Below are positions 43,528 to 55,640 of a stretch of 64,000 nt of DNA, in pieces. Numbering within the stretch: position 1 is the first letter of the stretch; each line of letters begins with the position of its first letter. The notes beneath the pieces were generated by a model, which made no database searches, was not told the DNA's origin, and saw only the letters and a program-made list of their open reading frames with translations. The stretch covers positions 75,576,125 through 75,640,124 of the forward strand of contig NC_089742.1 of NCBI RefSeq assembly GCF_040412425.1, in the 5' to 3' direction. Both the position numbers and the translations under genes were made by a program. This stretch comes from Macrobrachium rosenbergii (Eukaryota > Arthropoda > Malacostraca > Decapoda > Palaemonidae).

Positions 43528-43667
43528 CTGCTTTGCTGTGCGCATGAAGAAAAACATGATGGGCAGGAAAAATAGCTTTTTAGCCCAGTTAAATCTAGGC
43601 GCAGAATAACGCATCAAGCCTGTGTACACAAACCCAGGACACAGGACAAATGTACCAACACCTTTAC
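43528..43667 (-). CDS. RDH-like SDR, exon with CPG/T substrate loop and hydrophobic segment
   Basis: Third visible exon, 140 nt. It enters in phase 1, completing a glycine codon, and leaves in phase 0. The acceptor TTTTTCAG ends at 43668 and the donor GTAAAA begins at 43527. It encodes KGVGTFVLCPGFVYTGLMRY, the family's LxPGxVxT stretch after the active site, which positions the nicotinamide. Then comes a basic and aromatic stretch (FNWAKK) and a strongly hydrophobic run, LFFLPIMFFFM. Such a hydrophobic segment near the C-terminal third is common in membrane-associated RDHs and could touch the membrane; that is inference. The exon ends RTAKQ and joins GAQTSI in the next exon, giving the family motif xxQGAQTS. 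Confidence 0.9.
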
Positions 43668-45744
43668 CTGAAAAATTAAACGGAAGCACATGAAACTAAA
43701 ACAAGAGTCCTAATCTAGGGTACACTATTTGGTAAACCTAAAAGTTCCTAACAGTGACCCACAAGAAACAGAAGGAATAAAAAATACAGAGAAGACCAAT
43801 AATCAGTCTATAGGGTGACTCAAACCCACCTCTAATAGGCAAAGAGGCTGGTACCCTCTGAGAACATAGATGCATAGGGGGAGTTCCCAGGCCTAGAAGG
43901 AGAGAAACAACCATTAAGAATGATTGACTCACATTAATGATCACAAAATAGATGTGGTTATATGTACAAGAAGAGCTAAATCACAACCACTCCAACCTCT
44001 ATCAATTTATGAAAAAGCAGACTAAGTAGGGGTATAAAGAAAAAAAGCATCAATTAAACAAAGATAAGGAGAATAAAAGGGAGGTAAATCATGTGGTGGG
44101 ATGACACAAAGGATATCCAGAATAAATAATGAAATGAAATAAAGGAAGCAGAATGAAGGTATTTCTAATAGACAAGTACATAAAAACAGGAGCAATGTTC
44201 AACCACAAGACAAGAAGGGTTAGGAGAAAACTTATAAACAATTTCATGTTCCATAGATACACCTGTATTGCTTTTACTAATGTGAAAGTGTCTGGTTAAA
44301 AGAACTAATTTTCCTAATTTTTGAATTTATACAGCAACATTCAACAAGTACATAAGGAATTCTTTGATAGGGGAGCCCCATATTACTAAATGAAACACTC
44401 ACTTTGCTTTTGTATCTGTTGCACAGGAATGTTCTTGAGTATCAGTAATAGGTTTGCCTCTATGACAAAACCTACTGCAAAAAGTGTTTTGTGTCCCTAA
44501 GAGGTATCCACACTACAATTAAATAAGCCAAGAACACATGTCAGCAGCTTACAACATACATATTACAAGCAGGTTAATAAAAGAGTCAATGATTGTGAGT
44601 GGAGAACAATTAGGTGGCAAATTCTGGATAACAGTATGAGACATAGGTTAAGAATACCAGCAAACTGTTCACTAGTATTCAACCTGTCTGTGATGTGTGC
44701 ACTGATACATAATGTTTATTTATGACATGTTATACTGCAGTGTGGATGCATCCTAAAGTTACAGATTACTTTCACTAAGGTCATACACTTGGCCATTTTG
44801 GAGCCATCCAGACCCTGAGATTTTAAGGTACCCATTAGAAATCACCAACATACTGATTTTGGTTAAAAGCTTCCTTTAGATATTAGAAACCTAAAACTTT
44901 GGTAGGTATGCCTGGGATTCATCTGATAAATTTTAAATGCTGCAAGTATGCTACTATCAGGTGCTACTCTATGTGACCATACCCACTCACTATAGGTTTC
45001 TAAAGCCAAAGTAATTAAGGATTGCTTGGCTGGTGTAAAAGGGAAAAATAAGGAAATAAAATGTAAGTAAATGAGCTGTTTGCTTACCACAGCTACCAAA
45101 CCACTGAATATTTGTTCATGTACAATGAAATCACATCCCTCAGATAAAATACAGCAAATGTTAATTAGCACCTTCAGCAATCTTCATCAACACCACCGAG
45201 AAAGTTTTTAAAAGATGAGCAGTTACAATTACCATTTGAATACTTCACAAAATATGTGCATAATATGCTCTGGCACATGTGGTTTGGTCACAATATCATG
45301 TGTGTGACATCTGAACAAAAAATCATTCTGCTGCGGTACGTCACGAAATAGCAAATGGAGCAGGAATGACACTTTTCCTCCCAGTGATCTGCACTTTGGA
45401 AAAAAAAATCAAGTGCAAAACATCTTACAGATATCATCCTCTACTATGTGTATTTTGACTATATTTTGACTATTTGGTTGTACTCATGGATTTAGTCACA
45501 CACCTGAAGGATGGATTATTATTATTAAGATGTTTAACAGAACTACCAAAGACTACACCAAAGATCTGAAAAATTTCTTTCAAGATTTTGTTTCCAATAC
45601 TTATTTGTTATCATCTCTGAATTGGGCAATCACATAAAATTTATAAGGAATGCAGCAAGCTTACAAAACCTATGAAGAGAATACAAAATACAAGTCCATC
45701 CAAGATAAACTCCATTATTTACATAAAAAAATAATATAAAATTT
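43668..45744. other. AT-rich intronic sequence, nothing recognised
   Basis: About 2.1 kb of the second visible intron. Open frames are short and lack motifs. Confidence 0.45.
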
Positions 45745-45995
45745 AGGCCAAAGGTCAAACACTGGGACCTATAAGGTCATTCAGTGCTGAAAATGAACCT
45801 GACAATAAAAGGGTTTTAAAGGAGTAAAACAACTGTTGGGTGAGGGTGGAAAGTAAGATGGAAGAAAGAGAATATGAACAGAGGTACAATACAGGAATGA
45901 AAGGGGGTTGCTCTATGGGCCAAAAGGACGTTGCAAACCTTAAGTAATACCCACACTGCACCATGTGAGGTACACTAATGGCATTTTCCCCCCTA
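45745..45995 (+). repeat. Dispersed SINE-like repeat, copy 3
   Basis: TTTAGGCCAAAGGTCAAACA, CTGGGACCTATAAGGTCATT, CAGTGCTGAAAATGAA, GTGAGGGTGGAAAGTAAGAT, GGAAGAAAGAGAATATGAAC, CCAAAAGGACGTTGCAAACC and TACCCACACTGCACCATGTG: the same order as at 10166-10445. Confidence 0.8.
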
Positions 45996-48900
45996 CTGGG
46001 ATAAATATAACAAAGAAAGTATGAAGCATGGCAGAAAGAAATACTTAAGTATTTCAAAGCAGTGAGTGAAATATGAACACATGTGGACTTGCCTTGGGAC
46101 TGGGCAGGGGCTAGAACCTGTTACAAATAGGCATGATAATCTCATGTTACAAATATGCATAACCTGAATTTCTTAAAAATAAACAGCTTACAAGAGGAGA
46201 CAAAATTCCCATTCAAATACTGTTCATGTGTTGAATGAACGATTATATTTCATTTGAAAGTGCTCCAGAGAGAAATGATAAATTTAAGAATTTTGTAATT
46301 AAAATGGTAATTTCCTTTTTGTACAAAATTAGTGAATAAAATATACATTAATGTATTGCATCCATTCAGGCACCAATAACAAAATTCAGAACAGGCAGTA
46401 TTATAGCCTACAGTATATTTGGAATGTGACATAAGTAGCCTATATTTTTCAGATGCATGAAGGAAAGTGAGAACACCACATCTCAGCCAGCATACAAAGA
46501 CTTCTGCTTGAGTGGCAAATTACTATGCTCTATTCAGCATTGCCTATGCATAATCAAGTTGAATTTGCAAGGCAACCATTCTCCTTAATCTTTTTGTGGA
46601 AAGGTCATCATCACCATAACTTACCTTCATTAAGAAAACCAGCTTTAATACATATGATTCTAAAGACATGAAAGACCCAAGACCACTGAGGTTACCATTG
46701 TGACTATTTTTACACACCCACAGTACAATGAAAGAAAACAGGGGGATGGACTAACCAAGCGCATCGAACCTAACCACACAAGACTACCTTCTCGTTAAAT
46801 TCCTACTTTATTAAGAGTATTTTCTTGATACTAGGCTGTAAAAGAGCAGTGCTTCCAACCTTTTGAATATTATATTTATATTTATTCAATCAGTGAGAAA
46901 ATATAATTATTTCAACATAAAGACTTTTTTAATGTGTTAATTTTATACACTAACTTTGAAAGCAATGATTACATAGAATCTCCTTTCTTTGGGATATGTC
47001 ATATCCAATTCTAACAAATATGCTATTAAGAATTAATAAACACTAATAATATTTATTTATCTCACTACATGAAAATGAAGTTGTCTTTTAGAAAAGATTT
47101 AACTTCAATAAACAACTTGACCATTGTAAAACTTCAGATTCTATATAATGTAAACTCCAAGACATGTAAAAACGTATTCAATATACTGTACTTCCACATA
47201 TGTTTGAAGAATAATCTACTTCGGTCCGGGGCACCTTGTTCTTAAAAAAAAAATCTTTTTCTGTCAGTCTACAGGGAGAAAATCTGGAATAGTTGCCTGT
47301 ATGCCTTATCCTCCTCAAGTAGCAGAGGATGGCTCCTACTGGCCAAAATATAGGGTTCTCCAAATCACCAGTTAAATACAAGGCTGGGATGCAAATGAGG
47401 CAGTGGTATAGTCTTAATACTGGCAGTCTGGGTTTTGGCAGCAAAGAACCACTAAAAAACACCCTCAAGCACAAATAATTCAACCAGACAAGGTAAACAG
47501 CTTGCATATACATCTTAATGATGTGAAGGCTAGCAAGAAGGCTATCTCCATTTTCAAGCGCTAAAGGTAAGACTCCTGAAGAAACTTGTAAGGTGGCCGG
47601 TAAGACTGGCAAACTACAGAGAGGTCCCACTTAACCGGCTGAATTGATCTAAGCAATAACTCCTCAAAGTGATGGAGAAGACTCCTCAGGTTTCTGGAAG
47701 CACAGGCATTATGATGTCCTGTGGTTCAAAAACTTAAAACAAGGCCATCCTATACAGTAATCTATTACTGCAGAGATTGATAGCTTCTAACAAATCTGCT
47801 TTTAGAAGATACAAAGGGGCATCGACTTCCCTATGACTGCTTCTTGCCACCACTGCAGATCCTTCAGAAACTCCTCCAAAGCTATAAGGTGAGCATTTTG
47901 GAGAGCTACAACTGACCAACTAATCGAGAACAACAGCAGTATGGATCTCGCATTGAAGCCCCTTTGCATGGCTCATTTCTCCAGATTAAAAGTGTATGAT
48001 CAGGAATAAAAAAAAGTTTGGCTGAAGGACTTAGTCAGCACTGGAACTGCTGGATATATGTCAACAGCCTCCTGCTCCTGGTTACTGAAGGTTGGACTTA
48101 AGTCATCGAAGTATCAATTTACATGCCAAGGTACATTACAGATGGAAGCAGTATAGATTTCCTCCAACTGACATGTAGCACGAGGTAACAACACATGCTG
48201 CATGGCTGATTTATTTGCTACCTCCATTCTGCTGTTGTCTCCACCAGTACCAGCCAATCCTTAGCGTATGACAGCCCAGGCTGTCAATGATGCAAAAATC
48301 CACATGAAGACCTGTAGAGATGTCACCAAGCCAAAACAAGGGGCACAAAACTGAAATAACTGCCCATTTCAGTTCAGATGAAGTGATATTTTGTTGATGT
48401 AGAATGTATTAGGAAGTAATAATACAGTCTCCGGAAGTCCAAGGATGCCAGAAATTTCCTGTTCCAGATGGACAGCTGCACCAACTCCATTGTTTCTACC
48501 CTGCAGTAACACTCATTGGCTGTGGGTGATGATTGGACACCAACCTCCTGCTGAATTTGGAACCAAAGCTAGACAACAGTTAAAAGTGGGCAGCCCACTG
48601 CATGCTTCACTGATCTCCTGTTTTTCCCCAGTGACTTCATCTTGTTGTGCAAGGCCTTGAACTACTTGGTGTTCCCATCATAAGTTCAGCAGTCTACTAG
48701 ATGTATATTGTGAGGGGGGGAATTGGATTTACTTCAAGAAAGGAGATCCAGTAACTGACTCTGATAACATCCACTAACCATGGCTTTGCCCTTATCTCCT
48801 ATTGAGAACTCCAAAATTTCTTAAGACTAGCTCCACTGGCTGAAGAACTGTTTATGAGTAGATGACCACTTCATCTCCTTCCTCCCAAAGGTAGATTTTG

Positions 48901-49179
48901 TTGACAATTGTCATCCCTTCCAAGGACAAAAAGGCGACCAATGCCTCCCTGAAGTATCTGCATGGTTGGAACAATACCTGTACGTCTACCATTGCAGGTG
49001 GCATGAAACTCCAAGGACATCCAAGTCCCTCGCAGTGGCATTGGTCTTGTTTTTTCTCTATACTGGAACAAGAAACAAGAACAAAGCAAACAAAAGGATT
49101 AATAATGAGCAAAAAATAGGCAGCAAACTACTCATCCAAATCCAACAACAAAACATTGGCACCTTATCAGGGGAGGAGT
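45996..49179. other. Intronic sequence, no element identified
   Basis: 46.0-47.2 kb is AT-rich. From about 47.2 to 49.2 kb composition becomes more even and there are longer frames (47178-47630 minus, 150 codons, hydrophobic; 48852-49112 minus). I recognise no domain. It could be an old retroelement interior next to the dispersed repeat at 49180. Confidence 0.4.
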
Positions 49180-49610
49180 AATACTGCTGGCTTTAAAAAG
49201 GCAACTTCCCTGGGAGACCCACCTAAATATACACCTCACCCTCAGTGACTTGAGGTTTGTCAGTTTGTCAATGTAAGCAGTGACAAGATGTGATTTAATG
49301 CTTCCCCTCACTCAGCTACATCATATATGCCCAGTTTACAAGTGGCAAGGCAAGCTGTTCAACTCCACCTTCCACCAAAGTTTCAAACATTGAATCTTTC
49401 ATATTTCAAATAATTTCAGTCCTTACTGCTACGCATTTTGACATAAAAAAATTAAATTGTTAAAAAAAAATATATAAAGGCCCCTGTATAATTTGTTAGG
49501 TCAGCAGCTGTGGTGCAAGGCTTCCAGGGCTTTGATGTCTAGTATCATCAAAGCACTTGGACACTACTTTTCAGCAGCCATAGGTCATGTCCACCAACAA
49601 CAGGAATGGG
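49180..49610. repeat. Dispersed repeat, copy 2 (related to 23150-23600)
   Basis: CCCTGGGAGACCCACCTAAA, CTTCCCCTCACTCAGCTACA, CAAATAATTTCAGTCC, GTGGTGCAAGGCTTCCAGGG and CAAAGCACTTGGACACTACT follow the same order as copy 1. A lineage-specific insert (TACGCATTTTGACATAAAAA ...) lies near 49433-49495. Confidence 0.6.
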
Positions 49611-49770
49611 TCAAGTCTCTGTGGGGACTATTTTCACTAGAAAAATAAGACATTACGCAGTTATGGCTTGTCAACAGGTTTGGCTTGCCCTTAAAAATAT
49701 TACATCATTGCAATTTCGACATTTGAATCATTTATCTCCAAAAATTGAATGGACAAAATTATTTCCTTAC

Positions 49771-49931
49771 CATGCAGTCTTTTGGCCAGTTCCTGACCAT
49801 GGAAGATATTTGCAAGTTTGGAATTACTGTACAAAGCATTTCGTTTCTTGGTATCCCATCCTTTCTCAGCTTCTAGATTATCAAAATCTATCTGGCCATA
49901 CTTATAGAGAGATGATGACACTATCACAATG
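49771..49931 (-). CDS. RDH-like SDR, exon with catalytic Ser and YxxxK
   Basis: Second visible exon, 161 nt. The acceptor TTTATTTCAG ends at 49932 and the donor GTAAGG begins at 49770. The first base completes the arginine codon left by the exon at 61 kb, giving RIVIVSSSLYKYG with the catalytic serine. Downstream is LYSNSKLAN, the YxxxK catalytic motif of classical SDRs in its RDH form (YSxSKLAN), followed by FHGQELAKRLHG. The spacing from the serine to YSNSK is about 30 residues because of an insert, GQIDFDNLEAEKGWDTKKR, which is normal for retinol-dehydrogenase-type SDRs. All catalytic residues that can be checked are intact, so this exon looks functional. Confidence 0.92.
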
Positions 49932-50479
49932 CTGAAATAAACATTCTGATGAGCAATTTCAAATATCTGATGTGGCAAAGACATGAGATAAAAAAAAAAA
50001 ATGACTTTCTGATATAAAAATGATATTATTATTATTACTACCACTATCTGTTTACCCAGACCAGTGAACTACACTTCAAACTTCCACAGGGGGTGATCTG
50101 GATGGGTTTGGTATAAACATATGTGTACCATACCTGGTCAACAATGCAGACCTTGGAAAAATTTCATCAAAGGTTAGCTCTCAGAGCTTAGGATTCAATG
50201 TATGTAAAAATTAATGCAATTATAAGTAACATGCTGAATTCCTAATGCTTCATGACTGAAAGCATTGCGAAGTTTGCATTATAAATACTACAGCTGAGCA
50301 ATATGACTTTCAGACCTAGTGCCTCAACTAAATCAATTCCAAAGGTTGACAATTGCATACGACAGGAAGAGGAGCAATCACTGAGAATTGGTACACATGT
50401 TATACCATCATGACAGTCAGTGGCAAGTCCATAAGGTCATATGGAAAGAGTACAGTTGAGGGCAAAAGGTTCAGCCAGG

Positions 50480-52350
50480 AAGTTCTTTCTATATTAACTC
50501 CTATTGAATTATGTTTTCCCACTGCTTGATGTTTTTTTTACCTCCATCAATGTTAACTGCTTTTAGATCAGGTATTCCCTTTACAATGGTATGATGTAAA
50601 TGAGTTCTCCCTGCTCCTTTTTGTCTTGTGAAATTTTGGCCCAAATTCTTACCAAAACCAGGTCTATTTCTATACTCTTTCCCCATAGATTACAAGTGCT
50701 TGAAGACAGTACCTGCAATCCCAATTCCAACCTGTAATACTGCTTCTCTCCCTTTCACATTAAACCCTGTAACAATGTTAATCTTTGAGCTCTCTAGCCT
50801 ACTTACCAGTGTCTGGAACCTTACCTCTCTCCAACTCCAATATTGATAGTTTCCCAAATGTTTGCTTATCACCCCTTTTTATCGATTTTCTATCATTTCT
50901 TTTGATATCACTATCTGTTGTATAATCCGTGGCTTCTAAAAACATTGCTTAGCATTTCCCAGTCTATAAGAATTTTCCCAATGTACTCTACCCATGAATC
51001 TAAGTAATTTGTACTTAATTTTCCTTGTAATTGTTTCTTTCTCCAAGCCACTGAACCAGTCTCTTACGGCACAAGCATCATAAATCTTACACTGATTACT
51101 AGGATACTCTAAATGAGTGCATTAGAGACCCAACTGTCTCCGCTGTGTGACTTGTAATATGATCTTCCCACTACACTCTAGCTGTGAATCTTCACTCTAT
51201 AACTGAGCCTTGTTTAAATATTCTCTATATTTCTTATGAGAACCAATATTTCAGCTGCATAGAGTGGTACAGGCCAAATGTATGTGATGAAGGTCTTTGC
51301 TCTCTATACCAACGAGACATTTTTCTTTACATGCAGTGTCCCTTTTTCACTACATCGTTTCTCAATCCCTGCTTCATATTCAAGTATGTTCTCAAAGTGA
51401 CAGAAAGGTTCTAAATCTTCAAAAACTTAGTTATCTAACACTACACTTTTCTTTCACATCTGCTTTTCCAATATATTTCTTACTTCATCTATTATATTTG
51501 TTATTCTGTAAAGTTCACCCCAAAATATTTCGAATACCAGCCACATATTCACTTTCCTGGCTTTACTTTTTCCAGTCATGAAAAGCTTTGTTTAGTTTAT
51601 TTAGCTTTCCAACCCTCTCCCCTTCATACCATTTTCTGAACTTTTAAACATTTCCACAACTTCTTCATCAGATTCTGCTGTTGACACTAGGTCATCAATA
51701 TACCTATATCCAATTCTTCTGACAGATAGACTTACTGTTCACTCCAGTTTTCTGTTGTGAACTTACATCATTACCCTAATGAGTCTTTCCAGTACCCTAT
51801 GCTTTGTAAACCAAATACAATTGGCGATCTCTACATTCTGTCATATTCCTTCTGAAGTTCCATACATAAACAGTATCATTTCCTCTTTACACAGTACTTC
51901 TTGTAGTTGCTTCTTACCAGTACCCTCTGCTTTTGTAAACTCAATACAATTGGTTACTACTGTATTGTCATGCCTTCTGAAGATCCATCAATAAGTGGTA
52001 TCATCCCCTCCCTACACAGTACTTCATCCTGTAGTTGTTCTATTGTACTGTGTTTCTGTTGTTGATCTTTAGCAAGAAGCTAAACTGACAATGATCAACT
52101 GGAACAATTTTTATTAGTATTTACTCCAGTGCCTTCTCCATTATTTACAGACCAAGCTCAAGTAATATTATTCCTCTATATTTTTCACACTGCAGTGCAT
52201 CCCCTTCCCTTTGTATCTCATTACTAAAAAGTTCTTTTCCCGCTCTTCTGGTCCTATCACTGCCTTGTTCATCATCCACATTGCCTCCAAATCCATATGA
52301 AACATAGGTCCTCTGTTAGTTTTACATATCCTGATAAGCTTAGCTATGGG
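50480..52350 (-). mobile_element. Decayed LINE reverse transcriptase
   Basis: Minus strand. From about 52330: RICKTNRGPMFHMDLEAMWM, then LQCEKYRGIILLELGL ('c.nyRGI.LL'), CIEFTKAEGTGKK at the place of 'FvDlekAFD', and YIDDLVSTAESDEEVVEMFK (about 51703-51645), the RT catalytic YxDD. The 3' section has WREVRFQTLVSRLESSKINI near 50830. Stops and frameshifts are many. The closest fit is an RTE- or CR1/L2-like non-LTR RT; the clade is uncertain. It abuts the left end of DIRS copy 2. Confidence 0.72.
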
Positions 52351-52362
52351 GAAAACAAATAT

Positions 52363-52540
52363 ATTTTCATAATAAAATTAAATTTCATATATACTTACCA
52401 AGTAATTACATAGCAATAGTTTCTAGCTCGCGCGGCAGCCTTTTATTTAAAAAAAACGTAGTAGCACTGAGATTGTTTAGTGTAGGTGACAAGCCCTGCC
52501 CACTAACGGAAGTACTGGAAACAGCTTGGCAGAACACATT
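52363..52540. repeat. DIRS copy 2 inverted terminal repeat, left
   Basis: ATTTTCATAATAAAATTAAA, TACTTACCAAGTAATTACAT, AGCAATAGTTTCTAGCTCGC, GCAGCCTTTTATTTAAAAAA, TTGTTTAGTGTAGGTGACAA, GCTTGGCAGAACAC. Inverse counterpart at 58855-59016. Confidence 0.9.
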
Positions 52541-52588
52541 GTTTGCGCCCTATGTCCATCCATGCGGAGGAGGGCGGGCTCTGATTCT

Positions 52589-52672
52589 GTAATTACTTGG
52601 TAAGTATATAAAACTTAATTTTATTATGAAAATATCATTTTCATATAAGTAACTTACCAAGTAATTACATAG
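52589..52672. other. Internal complementary region of DIRS copy 2
   Basis: GTAATTACTTGGTAAGTATA then TAAAACTTAATTTTATTATG is the inverse of the left terminus. AAAATATCATTTTCATATAA and GTAACTTACCAAGTAATTAC is the inverse of the right terminus. The two halves meet near 52635, which marks the circle junction expected for DIRS1-type replication. The block is also an 84-bp imperfect palindrome. Confidence 0.9.
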
Positions 52673-53259
52673 CAGAATCCCACACTGAATGGAGCTGGGA
52701 TACATGGACATATTCTACTCCAAAACATTAAGGCATGGTAATGTCTTTGAAATAGAAAAGTTGCTAGCATTAAAATAATGCTTCTTGTTTTCTTAACCTG
52801 GCAAGAGAGCTAATGCCAGTGAATACTGCCTCTGGTTGGTGCTCATCTTAACCTATAGTGGCATGGTGGTTGAGCTGTGGGTTACCTCTACTATGTGGGT
52901 ACCTTGCAGCGGAGGATAGGCCTTATCGCTGACAAGTATACACAACTGCCCTTGCCCTGGGTGCAGTACCAATATAAAAAACAACCAGACAACACTATCA
53001 CCTACACTGAAAACACCACCACCCATCCACTCACACTGGTGGGTACTCCAGGTACCTTGTACCCCCTGGCTCCCGAAAATTCGACACCTTACTTCAAGGT
53101 GAAGAGACAGTAGGAGAAAAAAAAAGAGAGATTCCTATGCTTCCTCCCCCCGTACCATGCCAGCCACTGACGATGACCCCAAGGTACTGCAATTTTCAAA
53201 CACTGTTTCAACTTCTTTCAAATAGAGAGATGTGCAGATCGGTTTGCACTCCCAGTAGG

Positions 53260-54215
53260 TCGACTGCAGAATGGAAGTGAGGGAACATATTGTGCCTGAA
53301 AGTTAATGAGATAGAGACTGCCCTGACGTAATGAGCTTTCACTATAAAGTAGGCAATATGTCCTCCTGAATCTGAGAGTGCACCTTAGAAATTAAGTCTT
53401 TCACTAAGAAGGACAATGCATTCTTAATCAGAGGGTGAGACGGGTTCTTGACAGAACATCAGGGGTTACTGGATGGCCCTCCGATCTTCTTGCTCCTGCT
53501 CAGGTAATACCTAAAGCCCTAGCAGGATAAAGAACTCTCTCTTCTTCCTCAAAGACAAGGACATCTGTAAGTTCTTAATGGAGAAAGAACGGGGCCAGGG
53601 ATTGGATGGGTCCTCGTTCTTGGCTAAAAATCAAAGTGTAAAGAAGTAAACTGCGTCTCCTTGTGAAAAAACCTATCCTTTTATCGATGGCTTGGATCTT
53701 GCTAATGTGTTAGCAGTAGCCAAGGCCAAGGCCATAAAGGGCATCTTCCAGGTAAGGTTTCTTTTAGAAGAACAATGTAGGAGGTTCAAAAGAGGGACCT
53801 GTCAACCACTTCAACACTACATCCAGTTTCCAGGAGACCGGATCTTCCTTCACTTGCTTGGATGCAACAAAGGACTTGATGAGGTTGTTAGGATCAGGGT
53901 TTGATGAAAGATCCAGGCCCCTGTGTTTAAACACTGAACTGAGCATAGCTCGATACCACTTAATGGTGGAGGACAAGAGATTCCTAGACTTCCTCAGATA
54001 AAGGAGGAAATCCACAATTTGGGTCACCGATGTCTCAGAAGAAGAGATGTTGTGTCTGAGACACCAGCTTTGGTAAATCCCCCACTTAGCCTGGTAGACG
54101 TGGCTAGAAAATTGACGCCTGCATCTTGCAATAGCCTCTGCAGCAGTTCTTGAAAACCCTTTCGCTCCGAGATGCTTCTGGACAGTCTGAAGCCTCTCAG
54201 GGCAAGATCAGGCAA
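53260..54215 (-). pseudogene. DIRS copy 2 tyrosine recombinase
   Basis: SAM-like N-terminal part: TQIVDFLLYLRKSRNLLSST and IKWYRAMLSSVFKHRGLDLS (54027-53900), preceded by DLALRGFRLSRSISERKGFQ (54215-54150). The catalytic part is scattered over frames. Near 53340-53300 a frame reads KAHYVRAVSISLTF, the HxxR box of tyrosine recombinases (family 'AHsvR..a.S..f'), retained here although lost in copy 1. The nucleophilic tyrosine is not identifiable: the expected segment reads HISLFERS. Inactive. Confidence 0.8.
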
Positions 54216-54261
54216 CCCTTGGTGGTATCTCTGGAAGTGAGGTTGTCAGAGTAGACATGGT

Positions 54262-54569
54262 TTATGGGGAAGGAGTCACAGAAAGTCCACCCACAACCGT
54301 AGCCAGAAAGGGGCTGTGAGGGTTTACGTAACATTGTGATGAGGCCAAAAATTGTTCAGCACTTCCCTGACCATGATGAAGGGCTGAAAGGCGTAGAGGT
54401 CCACGTTGGACCAATCTTGCAGCATGGCGTCTGTTGCCCATGCTAGAGGGTCCGGGGCCTGAGAACAAAAGAGAGGAAGGTGATGGTTCCTTGAGGTGGC
54501 AAACAGGTCCAATGTCGGCCTGCCCCACAGAGTCCACAGATTCTGACAGACCAGGGATCCAAGGTCCAC
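54262..54569 (-). pseudogene. DIRS copy 2 RT-linked domain
   Basis: Reads LWGRPTLDLFATSRNHHLPL, FCSQAPDPLAWATDAMLQDW and DLYAFQPFIMVREVLNNF, an almost complete match to the DIRS 'DLFAT..N..lp.f.s..pdplA.atDA...dW....YaF.P......vl' block. It overlaps another frame that continues the alignment. Confidence 0.87.
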
Positions 54570-54699
54570 TCAGTGGGAAGGACCTGCTCTTAATGGCTAA
54601 GTTCGTCTGCCACAGCAGTTAGTTTGCCCTGAATAAATTGAGTGACTAGAATCACTTGATTTTGATCTACCCACAGTAGAAGATCTCTTGCAGTCTGGC

Positions 54700-55640
54700 A
54701 AGGAGAAAAAGAGTGAGTGCCGCCTCGCTTTCATATGTACATTAGTCTTGTTGTGACCTAGGGTTGATAAAACACTGAAGCCCTAAATAAATTCTTTCAG
54801 CTCTCTGACATTGACGTGAAGGTTCTGTTCTTCTGGTGACCACGTCCCAGAAACTTCCCGGTTCCCCAGGAGGACTCCCCAGCCTAGATCTGAGGAGTCT
54901 GAGTAGAAGTCAAGGTCTGGGCTCAGAGGATGAAGGAACTTTCCTTCTGAAAGTCTTCGTTCAGACAGTCACCATTGCAGGTCCGAATTGATCTCCGGGT
55001 TTATGGGAAATGCAAAGGTGCCTGGCTGTGTTTCCCTGTCCCAGTTGGCCTTGAGGTAGAATTGCAAAACTCTCATATGAAGTTTACCTAACATGACGAA
55101 TGTCTTGAAGGACGACAAAGTCCCCAGTAGGCTCATCCACTGATGGTCCAAGGAAGACGGAAGGGCTAGAAACTGTGGACAGTCTGAAGGCAGCTGGTGA
55201 TTCTCTTGGCAGATGGAAAAGCCCGAAAAGTCTGAGAGCTGAGACTCATCCCCAAATAGAGGATCTCTTGCAACGGAGCCAAATGGGAATTCTGCGGGTT
55301 GATGATAATGTCCAGTTCCTGAGTGAGGAGAAAAATCTTGTTTAAGTCCTTCATGTACTTTTCCCTCCAAGGGGATCAAAGAGGCCAGTTGTCCAGATAT
55401 AGACTGACATATATACCTATTAAATGCAGCCATTGCTATAGGAGTGAGGACTTGAGTGGACACTTGGGGTGCCGTAGAGAGGCCGATTTAACTGGTGCTG
55501 GGTGCTTGGGACCTGGTTTAGGGCATTCCGAGAAGAGAGGCATTTGGACGCTGGCGTGAGGTGCCTGAGAGAGCGTCCTGGAAGATGAACCTTAGATACT
55601 TCCTGGAGTCCGGATGGATGGGGATGTGGGCGTATGTGTA
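54700..55640 (-). pseudogene. DIRS copy 2 reverse transcriptase and RNase H, left half
   Basis: The catalytic region at about 55400-55385 reads LYLDNWPL where active relatives have YLDDWL, so the second Asp is replaced by Asn. Then YMKDLNKIFLLTQELDIIIN, PLQEILYLGMSLSSQTFRAF (thumb) and LGTLSSFKTFVMLGKLHMRV with LQFYLKANWDRE in another frame (55463-54969). The RNase H remnant continues to about 54700 with several stops. Confidence 0.85.
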
